Part shown: positions 27,528 through 35,110 of the stretch, piece after piece
Layout of the letters: each line of letters starts with the position of its first letter
Position numbering within the stretch: the first letter of the stretch is position 1
DNA from: Flagellimonas amoyensis
GTDB lineage: Bacteria; Bacteroidota; Bacteroidia; Flavobacteriales; Flavobacteriaceae
Assembly (NCBI RefSeq): GCF_003058265.1
Contig: NZ_QBUK01000001.1
Coordinates: forward strand, 1 to 64,000
Length of the DNA stretch: 64,000 bases
Reading direction: 5' to 3'
Notes under the pieces: generated by a model
What the model was told of the DNA's origin: nothing
Databases searched by the model: none
What the model saw: the letters and a program-made list of their open reading frames with translations, nothing else
Translations under genes and position numbers: made by a program

Positions 27528-28118
27528 TCAATTCCGGAGTTCCAGGAGCCTGGCCACATATTTGCCCACCACATCAAACTCCAGGTTCACCTTGGTGCCT
27601 ACTTTGTAGGTGTGGAAACGCGTGTGTTCAAACGTATAAGGAATGATGGCCACACTGAAATGGTCTTTTTGGGAATCCACCACGGTAAGGCTCACCCCAT
27701 CCACGGTGATGGACCCTTTTTCAATGGTGACATTGTTCAATTTGGAATCGTAGCCAAAGGTGAAGACCCAGCTGCCGTCTTTCTCCTCAATGGAAGTGCA
27801 TACAGCGGTCTGGTCCACATGGCCTTGGACGATATGGCCATCCAGCCGAGCACCGAGCACCATGGCTCGCTCCAAGTTCACCTCATTTTCCAAGGTAAGT
27901 TCCTCAAGGTTGGTCTTGTTCAGGGTCTCCTCGATGGCCGTCACTGTATATTGGTCCTCATTTAGGGAAACCACGGTCAGGCACACCCCGTTATGGGACA
28001 CGCTCTGGTCTATTTTCAGTTCCGATGTAATATCCGAAGAAATGGTGAGGTGCAGATTGCCCCCTTCTTTTTCAAGCTTTTCAACTTTCCCCAAAGTCTC
28101 TATGATCCCTGTGAACAT
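27528..28118 (-). CDS. ribE: Riboflavin synthase, alpha subunit
   Basis: Catalyses dismutation of two 6,7-dimethyl-8-ribityllumazine molecules to riboflavin. The ATG at 28118 gives the standard start MFTGIIETLG; the frame is open 51 nt further upstream, but that extension is not family-like. The 196 aa consist of two lumazine-binding repeats: the first with SVSHNGVCLTVV and the second with SITVDGVSLTVV, followed by YTFEHTRF. It is divergent from pdxA with 58 nt between start codons. I see no FMN riboswitch in the leader, which is too short for one. Confidence 0.95.
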   Translation of the reverse strand: MFTGIIETLGKVEKLEKEGGNLHLTISSDITSELKIDQSVSHNGVCLTVVSLNEDQYTVTAIEETLNKTNLEELTLENEVNLERAMVLGARLDGHIVQGHVDQTAVCTSIEEKDGSWVFTFGYDSKLNNVTIEKGSITVDGVSLTVVDSQKDHFSVAIIPYTFEHTRFHTYKVGTKVNLEFDVVGKYVARLLELRN

Positions 28119-28135
28119 GTGTCTTATTAATTGAC

Positions 28136-28156
28136 TAGTTTTGTAATGCAAAAGTA
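28136..28156. promoter_or_regulatory. Divergent -7 boxes for pdxA and ribE
   Basis: TAGTTTTG at 28136-28143 reads toward pdxA, and TACTTTTG at 28149-28156 (minus strand) reads toward ribE. Both fit the Bacteroidota -7 consensus TAnnTTTG. No good TTG -33 element is seen for either, so the call is tentative. Confidence 0.4.
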
Positions 28157-28176
28157 GCCATAACGGCAATGATTTT

Positions 28177-29229
28177 ATGGAAGAAAGTCAAAAAATAAGG
28201 TTGGGGATCTCCATTGGGGACATCAACGGAATTGGATGCGAAGTGGTGTTGAAAACCTTTGAGGATGCAAGGATGTTGGATTTTTGTACCCCGGTCATTT
28301 TCGCATCCAACAAGACCATAACACAGCAAAAGAACGATTTGGGGATAGACCTGACCTTCAATGGGGTAAGGGATGCCTCCCAATCCGTTGAGGGCAAGAT
28401 CAACATCGTGAGCGTGTGGAAGGAAGCTCCCCAGATTGAATATGGCCAAGCCACCAAAGAAGGGGGAGCCTATGCCATTCAATCGCTGAAGGCGGCTGTG
28501 CAGGCACTCAAGGAAGGCGCCATAGATGTTTTGGTGACGGCCCCGATCAACAAGAACAACATACAGGCCGAGGATTTCAAGTTTCCCGGGCATACCGATT
28601 TTTTGGCACAAGAGCTCAAGGGAGAAAGCCTGATGTTCATGGTGGCCGATTCGCTGCGCGTAGGCTTGTTGACGGACCACATTGCAGTGAAGGATGTGGC
28701 GCAGGCCATAACCCCAAAATTGATCCGCAACAAAGTGGCGACCATGGAAAAATCCCTAAAGATGGATTTTGGCATCCGTAGACCAAAGATTGCGCTATTG
28801 GGCATCAACCCTCACAGTGGCGATAATGGAACCATTGGTGAAGAGGACGATAAAATTCTGAAACCGACCATCCAAGAACTGTTCAACAAAGGCACGTTGG
28901 TCTATGGGCCCTACTCCGCGGACAGTTTCTTTGGCTCCAACACGCATAAGAACTTTGATGCGATCTTGGCCGCGTACCACGATCAGGGGTTGATCCCCTT
29001 TAAAACCCTTTCCTTTGGAAAAGGGGTAAATTACACGGCTGGGCTTGACAAGGTGCGCACCTCGCCCGACCATGGCACCGCCTATGAAATTGCAGGAAAG
29101 GGACAGGCAGACGAGAGCTCGTTCAAGGAGGCCGTGTTCACCGCCATACAGGTATTCAGGAACAGGACCGAGTATCTGGAATTGACCAAAAACCCATTGC
29201 AAAAGCAAAAGACACGACGGGCAAGCTAA
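28177..29229 (+). CDS. pdxA: 4-hydroxythreonine-4-phosphate dehydrogenase
   Basis: Oxidises 4-phosphohydroxy-L-threonine in the pyridoxal-phosphate (DXP-dependent) pathway. The 350 aa start MEESQKIRLGISIGDINGIGCEVVL; the GDINGIG opening is diagnostic. Metal and substrate residues are visible in PGHTDFLAQEL, LLTDHIAVKDV, INPHSGDNGTIGEED, AYHDQGLIPFKTL and RTSPDHGTAYEIAG. Length is normal for the family. The next transcription unit has its own promoter at 29267-29296. Confidence 0.96.
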   Translation: MEESQKIRLGISIGDINGIGCEVVLKTFEDARMLDFCTPVIFASNKTITQQKNDLGIDLTFNGVRDASQSVEGKINIVSVWKEAPQIEYGQATKEGGAYAIQSLKAAVQALKEGAIDVLVTAPINKNNIQAEDFKFPGHTDFLAQELKGESLMFMVADSLRVGLLTDHIAVKDVAQAITPKLIRNKVATMEKSLKMDFGIRRPKIALLGINPHSGDNGTIGEEDDKILKPTIQELFNKGTLVYGPYSADSFFGSNTHKNFDAILAAYHDQGLIPFKTLSFGKGVNYTAGLDKVRTSPDHGTAYEIAGKGQADESSFKEAVFTAIQVFRNRTEYLELTKNPLQKQKTRRAS

Positions 29230-29266
29230 AAAGTTGGCCCTGAAGTGATATTTGTTTGCTATGGAA

Positions 29267-29296
29267 TTGCAGTTTTGCAAATAAGTAGTATCTTTG
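29267..29296 (+). promoter_or_regulatory. Bacteroidota-type promoter for the DUF177-rpmF operon
   Basis: TTG at 29267-29269, a 19-nt spacer, then TATCTTTG at 29289-29296 match the -33/-7 consensus TTG-N19-TAnnTTTG exactly. Transcription should start near 29303, about 36 nt before the DUF177 ATG. Confidence 0.75.
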
Positions 29297-29338
29297 CACC
29301 CGCCTTTAGAGGCTGGTACACAAACCTTAAGTGTAGAA

Positions 29339-29872
29339 ATGATGAAGCTGAAAGAGTTTAATATCCCTTTTTCAGGTCTGAAGCTGGGAAAACATGAATT
29401 TGTGTACGAGATTGAAAATGCGTTCTTTGAATCTTTTGAGTACCAAGAGTTTAACGGAGCTTCAATCCAGGTGAAAGCCATCTTGGAAAAGATGAACACC
29501 ATGATGGAGCTCAAGATCAAGGCCAAGGGAACGGTGAATGTGGATTGCGACCTGACGGGAGAGGCCTATGACCAGCCCATCAGTTCAGATTTGCACCTCG
29601 TTGTCAAGTTTGGGGAAGAATACAACGATGAGGATGATGAAATCCTGATCATACCCCACGGAGAGCACCAATTCAACATTGCACAATATATATATGAAAT
29701 GTTGGTGTTGGCCGTTCCACAAAAACGGGTACATCCCGGTGTTGCGGACGGAACGTTGAAGTCGGACATCTTGGAAAAGCTCGAAGAGCTACAGCCAAAA
29801 GAGAAAAAGGAACAAACGGACAAAACAGATCCCAGATGGGACGATTTAAAAAAGTTACTAACGGACAAATAG
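29339..29872 (+). CDS. DUF177 (YceD-like) protein, 23S rRNA accumulation factor family
   Basis: A cytosolic protein of about 177 aa. The ATG at 29339 (or 29342) gives [21 protein letters not shown]; the frame extends further upstream, but that part covers the promoter. [16 protein letters not shown] segment near residues 62-76 stands where the conserved Cys region of DUF177 lies. The partner gene rpmF follows 7 nt downstream, the widely conserved yceD-rpmF-fab order, and links it to ribosome assembly. Confidence 0.9.
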   Translation: MMKLKEFNIPFSGLKLGKHEFVYEIENAFFESFEYQEFNGASIQVKAILEKMNTMMELKIKAKGTVNVDCDLTGEAYDQPISSDLHLVVKFGEEYNDEDDEILIIPHGEHQFNIAQYIYEMLVLAVPQKRVHPGVADGTLKSDILEKLEELQPKEKKEQTDKTDPRWDDLKKLLTDK

Positions 29873-29879
29873 GTTTATA

Positions 29880-30080
29880 ATGGCACATCCTAAAAGAAAA
29901 ACATCGAAGACCAGAAGGGACAAGAGAAGAACCCACTACAAAGCAGTGGCACCGACCATCGCCAAAGATTCTGTAACAGGTGAAATGCACTTGTACCACA
30001 GAGCTCACTGGCATGAGGGCAAATTGTACTACAGAGGTCAGGTATTGATCGACAAAACAGAGGAAGAAACTGCGGCCTAA
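29880..30080 (+). CDS. rpmF: 50S ribosomal protein L32
   Basis: A basic 66-aa protein starting [21 protein letters not shown], as in all L32. It has no zinc-ribbon cysteines, so this is the zinc-independent form usual for Bacteroidota. It is followed by a terminator-like hairpin and the fabH gene. Confidence 0.97.
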   Translation: MAHPKRKTSKTRRDKRRTHYKAVAPTIAKDSVTGEMHLYHRAHWHEGKLYYRGQVLIDKTEEETAA

Positions 30081-30103
30081 TCGCAAACTCCACTAAATAA
30101 ACC

Positions 30104-30136
30104 AACTCCCGTTCCAAGACAGCGGGAGTTTTTTTA
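30104..30136 (+). terminator. Terminator after rpmF
   Basis: AACTCCCG (30104-30111) pairs with CGGGAGTT (30123-30130) and is followed by a run of T to 30136. It may end the DUF177-rpmF message or partly attenuate read-through into fabH. Confidence 0.8.
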
Positions 30137-30254
30137 TGGTCCATTATTAACATCAAAAACGGGGCATTTTTGACGGGAAAGTCATATAAAATGACTAATT
30201 TTCACCGCTTTTGGGTCAAATACCATTGTTTTTGACAAAAAAAGAGAGGCTAAA

Positions 30255-31250
30255 ATGAAAAAAACAACAGCAGCGATCACAGCTGTAGGAGGATATGTTC
30301 CAGAATTCGTTCTTTCCAATAAAGTATTGGAAACCATGGTAGATACCAACGATGAATGGATCACTACGAGAACAGGAATCAAAGAACGGAGAATCTTAAA
30401 GGAGGAGAATGCGGGCACCTCGTTCATGGCCATCAAGGCTGCGGAAGATCTGCTCCAAAAAAGGGGATTGGATGCGGCCGAGATTGATTTTGTGCTGGTG
30501 GCCACGGCAACACCCGACCTTCCAGTAGCGTCCACGGCAGCATACGTGGCCTCGGAGATAGGAGCGGTAAACGCCTTCGCCTACGATCTGCAAGCGGCCT
30601 GTTCCAGTTTTTTGTATGGAATGTCAACGGCGGCCAGCTATATCGAATCTGGCAGGTATAAAAAAGTATTGGTGATAGGAGCGGACAAAATGTCCTCCAT
30701 CATTGACTATACCGACCGTACCACCTGCATCATTTTTGGGGACGGTGCGGGCGCAGCACTTTTTGAACCCAATGAAGAAGGTCTCGGCCTTCAGGACGAA
30801 TACCTTCGTTCGGATGGGATAGGGCGACAGTTTTTGAAGATAGACGCAGGCGGTTCCATATTGCCTGCTTCCGAAGAGACCGTGAAGAACAAACGACATT
30901 ATGTATACCAGGACGGCAAGTCCGTTTTCAAGTTTGCCGTTTCCAATATGGCCGATGTTTCCGCATTGATCATGGAGCGCAACAACCTTACCCACGAAGA
31001 CGTGCAATGGTTGGTGCCACACCAGGCCAATAAAAGGATCATTGATGCCACCGCCAATAGGATGGGTGTTGACCCTGGAAAGGTGATGATCAATATTGAC
31101 CGATATGGGAACACGACGTCGGCCACACTGCCCTTATTGCTATATGATTACGAAAAGCAATTGAAAAAAGGGGACAACCTAATATTCGCCGCCTTTGGGG
31201 GAGGATTCACTTGGGGATCCATTTATTTGAAATGGGCCTATAATTCATAA
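30255..31250 (+). CDS. fabH: 3-oxoacyl-ACP synthase III
   Basis: Condenses acetyl-CoA with malonyl-ACP to start fatty-acid synthesis. The 331 aa start MKKTTAAITAVGGYVPE. The triad is complete: Cys116 in LQAACSSFLYG, His256 in WLVPHQANKRI and Asn286 in DRYGNTTSATLPLLL. GGGFTWGSIYLKW closes the protein, as usual. It is followed after 27 nt by accB and accC, placing the first committed step and its malonyl-CoA supply in one unit. Confidence 0.96.
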   Translation: MKKTTAAITAVGGYVPEFVLSNKVLETMVDTNDEWITTRTGIKERRILKEENAGTSFMAIKAAEDLLQKRGLDAAEIDFVLVATATPDLPVASTAAYVASEIGAVNAFAYDLQAACSSFLYGMSTAASYIESGRYKKVLVIGADKMSSIIDYTDRTTCIIFGDGAGAALFEPNEEGLGLQDEYLRSDGIGRQFLKIDAGGSILPASEETVKNKRHYVYQDGKSVFKFAVSNMADVSALIMERNNLTHEDVQWLVPHQANKRIIDATANRMGVDPGKVMINIDRYGNTTSATLPLLLYDYEKQLKKGDNLIFAAFGGGFTWGSIYLKWAYNS

Positions 31251-31277
31251 ATCACGCAACTAACAAATTCATATTCG

Positions 31278-31766
31278 ATGGACATTAAGGAAATTCAGAA
31301 TTTAATCAAGTTTGTGGCCAAATCGGGTGCCAGTGAGGTAAAGTTGGAAATGGAGGATTTTAAGATCACCATTCGCACCGGAGGAGACTCAAGTTATCCC
31401 GAAACCACCATTGTACAGCAAATTCCAATGGCCCAGGCCCCAGCAGCCCCAATGGCCACTGCACCTGCAACAAGTGCTCCCGCCGCTCCCGCTGCGGAAG
31501 CCGCTCCCAAATCGGAAGATGCAAAATACATTACCATAAAATCCCCCATCATAGGGACTTTCTACAGAAAACCATCCCCGGACAAGCCTGCTTTTGTTGA
31601 GGTGGGCAGTTCCATCGGCAAAGGAGATGTCCTTTGTGTGATCGAGGCCATGAAACTTTTCAACGATATTGAATCCGAAGTTTCCGGTAAGATTGTAAAA
31701 ATATTGGTCGATGATTCCTCCCCAGTGGAGTTCGACCAACCATTGTTCCTAGTGGACCCATCATAG
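31278..31766 (+). CDS. accB: Biotin carboxyl carrier protein of acetyl-CoA carboxylase
   Basis: A 162-aa biotin carrier. The N-terminal segment ([20 protein letters not shown]) is followed by an Ala/Pro-rich hinge at about 50-80 and the biotinyl domain. Biotin is attached to Lys126 in [11 protein letters not shown]; the residue after KL is Phe instead of the common Met. The [13 protein letters not shown] thumb is present. The gene lies between fabH and accC. Confidence 0.96.
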   Translation: MDIKEIQNLIKFVAKSGASEVKLEMEDFKITIRTGGDSSYPETTIVQQIPMAQAPAAPMATAPATSAPAAPAAEAAPKSEDAKYITIKSPIIGTFYRKPSPDKPAFVEVGSSIGKGDVLCVIEAMKLFNDIESEVSGKIVKILVDDSSPVEFDQPLFLVDPS

Positions 31767-31855
31767 ATAATTTTAAATGCTAAATTTTAAGTGACTAATT
31801 GTTAGTTATTTAAAACCATTTAAAATTTAGAATCCAGAATTTAAAATTGTATTCT

Positions 31856-33214
31856 ATGTTCAAGAAAATATTGATTGCAAACAGGGGGGAAATAGCACTG
31901 CGCATTATACGTACCTGCAAGGAAATGGGCATTAAGACCGTGGCGGTATATTCCAAGGCCGATGAGGAGAGCCTTCACGTACGTTTTGCGGATGAGGCCG
32001 TATGCATCGGTCCCGCGCCAAGTAGTGAGTCCTATTTGAAGATCCCCAACATCATAGCTGCAGCGGAAATCACCAATGCAGATGCCATCCACCCCGGATA
32101 TGGCTTCCTTTCCGAAAACTCCAAGTTTTCCAAGATCTGTGCCGAGCACGACATCAAGTTCATTGGCGCTTCTGGGGAGCAGATAGACAAAATGGGTGAC
32201 AAGGCAACGGCCAAGGAAACCATGAAGAAGGCCGGTGTGCCAACCGTTCCAGGTTCCCAAGGCCTGTTGAAAGATGTGGACCACGCCAAGAAGGAGGCCA
32301 AAAAAATGGGCTACCCTGTAATGATCAAGGCCACTGCTGGTGGCGGGGGAAAAGGAATGCGCGCCATTTGGTCCGAGGAAGAAATAGAGAAAAACTTTGA
32401 GAGTGCCGTTAAAGAAGCCACTGCTGCATTTGGCAATGGAGGCATGTATATGGAAAAACTCATCGAAGAGCCCAGACACATTGAAATACAAGTGGTGGGA
32501 GACCAGTACGGAAAAGCGTGTCACCTGTCCGAAAGGGACTGTTCCGTACAGCGTAGGCACCAAAAATTGACCGAGGAGACCCCATCGCCCTTTATGACAG
32601 ATTCCCTAAGGGAAGAAATGGGTAAAGCAGCGGTAAAGGCTGCGGAATACATCAAGTATGAAGGCGCGGGAACCATAGAGTTCTTGGTGGACAAACACCG
32701 AAACTTCTATTTTATGGAGATGAACACCCGTATCCAAGTAGAACACCCGATCACGGAACAGGTGGTGGACTACGATTTGATTCGAGAGCAGATCTTGGTG
32801 GCCGGTGGTGTGCCGATTTCAGGGAAAAACTACTATCCAAAATTGCATTCCATCGAGTGTAGGATCAATGCCGAGGATCCCTATAACGATTTTAGGCCAT
32901 CCCCAGGAAAAATCACGACCCTGCACACTCCCGGTGGGCATGGAGTGCGTTTGGACACCCACGTGTACAGCGGTTATATGATTCCGCCCAACTATGATTC
33001 CATGATCGCAAAATTGATCACCACGGCCCAGACCAGGGAAGAGGCCATCAACAAGATGCGAAGGGCCTTGGACGAGTTTGTGATCGAAGGGATAAAGACC
33101 ACGATTCCGTTCCATCGACAGTTGATGGACCACCCCGATTATTTGGCGGGCAATTACACCACCAAATTTATGGAAGGGTTCAAGATGGATCCAAAATATC
33201 AAGACGAACATTAA
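31856..33214 (+). CDS. accC: Biotin carboxylase subunit of acetyl-CoA carboxylase
   Basis: ATP-dependent carboxylation of biotin on AccB. ATG 31856 gives [19 protein letters not shown]; the TTG 9 nt earlier is not needed. The 452 aa contain the ATP-grasp glycine loop ([12 protein letters not shown] near 160), [35 protein letters not shown] with the catalytic region, and the C-terminal domain. The 80-nt AT-rich gap after accB contains several AAATTTTAA-like repeats but no clear hairpin. Confidence 0.96.
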   Translation: MFKKILIANRGEIALRIIRTCKEMGIKTVAVYSKADEESLHVRFADEAVCIGPAPSSESYLKIPNIIAAAEITNADAIHPGYGFLSENSKFSKICAEHDIKFIGASGEQIDKMGDKATAKETMKKAGVPTVPGSQGLLKDVDHAKKEAKKMGYPVMIKATAGGGGKGMRAIWSEEEIEKNFESAVKEATAAFGNGGMYMEKLIEEPRHIEIQVVGDQYGKACHLSERDCSVQRRHQKLTEETPSPFMTDSLREEMGKAAVKAAEYIKYEGAGTIEFLVDKHRNFYFMEMNTRIQVEHPITEQVVDYDLIREQILVAGGVPISGKNYYPKLHSIECRINAEDPYNDFRPSPGKITTLHTPGGHGVRLDTHVYSGYMIPPNYDSMIAKLITTAQTREEAINKMRRALDEFVIEGIKTTIPFHRQLMDHPDYLAGNYTTKFMEGFKMDPKYQDEH

Positions 33215-33220
33215 TTTGAG

Positions 33221-33247
33221 ACCCCGATGAAAGTCGGGGTTTTTATT
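33221..33247 (+). terminator. Terminator after accC
   Basis: ACCCCGA (33221-33227) pairs with TCGGGGT (33234-33240) around TGAAAG, followed by T-rich sequence. It overlaps the region just before the next start codon at 33250. Confidence 0.8.
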
Positions 33248-33249
33248 TT

Positions 33250-34368
33250 ATGCAACTGAGCTATTGGGAATATAAAACCTGGTTCTCCAATGTGGATTTT
33301 ACTGTCATTGGCAGTGGCATCGTTGGTCTGAACTGTGCCCTTCAACTCAAGGAACAATACCCCAAGAGCAAGATCCTGGTTTTGGAAAAAGGCAGTTTGC
33401 CCCAAGGAGCAAGCACCAAAAATGCTGGTTTTGCCTGTTTCGGTAGTATTTCCGAAGTGTTGTCCGACCTTAGGTCGCATTCCAAGGAAGAGGTGGTGAA
33501 CCTTGTACAGAAACGCTGGGAGGGCATTCATAACCTTCGGCAACTTTTGGGGGACAAGACGATTGGTTTTGAGCAAAGGGGAGGGCATGAACTTTTTGCG
33601 GAGAATAACCCTGATCTCTACGACAACTGTTTGGACCAAATGGAGCATATGAACCGACTGCTCCGGCCCATTTTTGGAAAAGACCCGTTCGTTACTACTG
33701 AAAACACCTTTGGATTTCGGCATATTCGTGAGAAATATATCACCCATCAATTTGAAGGACAATTGGATACGGGCAAGATGATGCACGCACTCATCCAAAA
33801 GTGCCTTTCCAAAGGGATTCCCATTTTAAATGGCATACAAGTGGAGGAGTTGTTGGAGCAGGGCAATGGAGCCACCCTTGTCACCCCCGATTTTCAGTTC
33901 CAGACACGAAAGGTTTTTGTGGCCACCAACGGTTTTGCGGCCAAATTGCTGAAGACCGAAACCGTAAAGCCGGCGCGCGCCCAAGTTTTGATCACAGAAC
34001 CCATCAAAGGTCTGAAGATCAAGGGTACGTTCCATTTTGATGAGGGGTACTACTACTTTAGGAACATTGATGACCGGATTCTTTTTGGAGGGGGCCGCAA
34101 CCTCGATTTCAAAACAGAAGAAACCATGGAATTTGGACAGACCCAGACCATTCAGGCCAAGCTGGAGGAACTGCTCCACAACATCATTTTGCCCCATCAG
34201 CAGGTAAAAATAGACCGAAGGTGGAGTGGTATCATGGGCGTGGGCACGCAAAAGACACCGCTGATCAAGCAAGTTTCCAATTCCGTTTTCTGTGGGGTAC
34301 GCCTCGGAGGCATGGGAGTGGCCCTGGGCAGTCTTGTGGGCAAGGAATTGGCCGAACTAGCTGGCTAA
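33250..34368 (+). CDS. FAD-dependent oxidoreductase (DAO/DadA-type)
   Basis: A 372-aa flavoprotein. The Rossmann motif VIGSGIVGLNCALQL lies near residues 19-33, LVLEKG near 46, and the FAD-linked STKNAGFACFG near 56-66. The C-terminal GVRLGGMGVALGSLVGKELAEL is typical of the glycine/D-amino-acid oxidase fold. It probably oxidises an amine or amino acid in the cytosol; no neighbour tells which. Its start lies 3 nt behind the accC terminator, so it needs a promoter inside or upstream of that hairpin. Confidence 0.85.
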   Translation: MQLSYWEYKTWFSNVDFTVIGSGIVGLNCALQLKEQYPKSKILVLEKGSLPQGASTKNAGFACFGSISEVLSDLRSHSKEEVVNLVQKRWEGIHNLRQLLGDKTIGFEQRGGHELFAENNPDLYDNCLDQMEHMNRLLRPIFGKDPFVTTENTFGFRHIREKYITHQFEGQLDTGKMMHALIQKCLSKGIPILNGIQVEELLEQGNGATLVTPDFQFQTRKVFVATNGFAAKLLKTETVKPARAQVLITEPIKGLKIKGTFHFDEGYYYFRNIDDRILFGGGRNLDFKTEETMEFGQTQTIQAKLEELLHNIILPHQQVKIDRRWSGIMGVGTQKTPLIKQVSNSVFCGVRLGGMGVALGSLVGKELAELAG

Positions 34369-34380
34369 AGTATCAAGCGC

Positions 34381-34431
34381 AAGTATCAAGTTCAAGGGAT
34401 TTCTCTTGTTTTGAACTTGATACTTGAACTT
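34381..34431. terminator. Bidirectional terminator closing the ABC array
   Basis: A 15-bp perfect stem (AAGTATCAAGTTCAA at 34381-34395 with TTGAACTTGATACTT at 34411-34425) lies between the convergent oxidoreductase and ABC genes, with T-rich flanks. A direct copy of AAGTATCAAG also occurs at 34368-34377. Confidence 0.8.
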
Positions 34432-34437
34432 TTTTAA

Positions 34438-35100
34438 TCAAATCATCCTTCCATCCAAAAGATTGATGACCCTGCTGCCGTATTCCGCATTTTTCTCCGA
34501 GTGCGTCACTTGAATGATGGTCACCCCGTCATCGTTCAGTTGCTTGAAGATGTCCATGATTTCCTCCCCTTGTTTGGAGTTCAGGTTGCCGGTCGGTTCG
34601 TCCGCCAAGATCAACTTTGGATTGGAAATGAGGGCCCGTGCAATGCCCACCAATTGCTGTTGGCCACCGCTCAGTTGGGAGGGAAAAAGGTCTTTTTTGC
34701 CCACGATGCTGAAACGGTCCAGCATATCGGCTACCATGGCCTTTCGTTCCGAACCCTTGAAATTTTTGTAGATGAGGGGCATTTCTAGGTTTTCCTTCAC
34801 CGTAAGCTCGTCCAACAGGTGATAGGACTGGAACACAAATCCAATGTATTCCTTGTACAGGTTGGCCCTGTGTTTTTCCTTCAGTGTATGTACGGACTCG
34901 TCCAAAAAGTGGTACTCGCCCTCATCAAAGGCATCCAGCATCCCAATGACATTGAGCAAAGTGGATTTTCCGGAACCCGAAGGACCCATGATGGAAATGA
35001 ACTCCCCTTCCTCTACTTCAAGGTTGATGTCCTTCAATAAAAAAATACGTTGGCCACCGGAGTTGACCCATTTGAACAAGTTGTTGAGTTGTAATAGCAT
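34438..35100 (-). CDS. ABC transporter ATPase, LolD/MacB type (ATPase 2, diverged)
   Basis: A 220-aa nucleotide-binding protein, last gene of the array. Walker A is GPSGSGKST (39-47), Q-loop Gln91, signature LSGGQQQ (143-149), Walker B LILADEP (163-169) and switch His200. Two positions differ from the usual LolD/MacB sequence: Leu150 where Arg is common after SGGQQQ, and Asn174 instead of Asp in the D-loop (TGNLN). The core ATPase residues are all present, so hydrolysis is expected, but dimer communication may be altered. It starts 10 nt after permease P9, with which it may pair preferentially. Confidence 0.93.
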   Translation of the reverse strand: MLLQLNNLFKWVNSGGQRIFLLKDINLEVEEGEFISIMGPSGSGKSTLLNVIGMLDAFDEGEYHFLDESVHTLKEKHRANLYKEYIGFVFQSYHLLDELTVKENLEMPLIYKNFKGSERKAMVADMLDRFSIVGKKDLFPSQLSGGQQQLVGIARALISNPKLILADEPTGNLNSKQGEEIMDIFKQLNDDGVTIIQVTHSEKNAEYGSRVINLLDGRMI

Positions 35101-35110
35101 GATGATGTTT

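Noticed and set aside
30104..30136. rpmF-fabH hairpin as a riboswitch or L32 autoregulatory leader
   Set aside because: A short stem with a T-tract is a plain terminator; no extra structure was seen.
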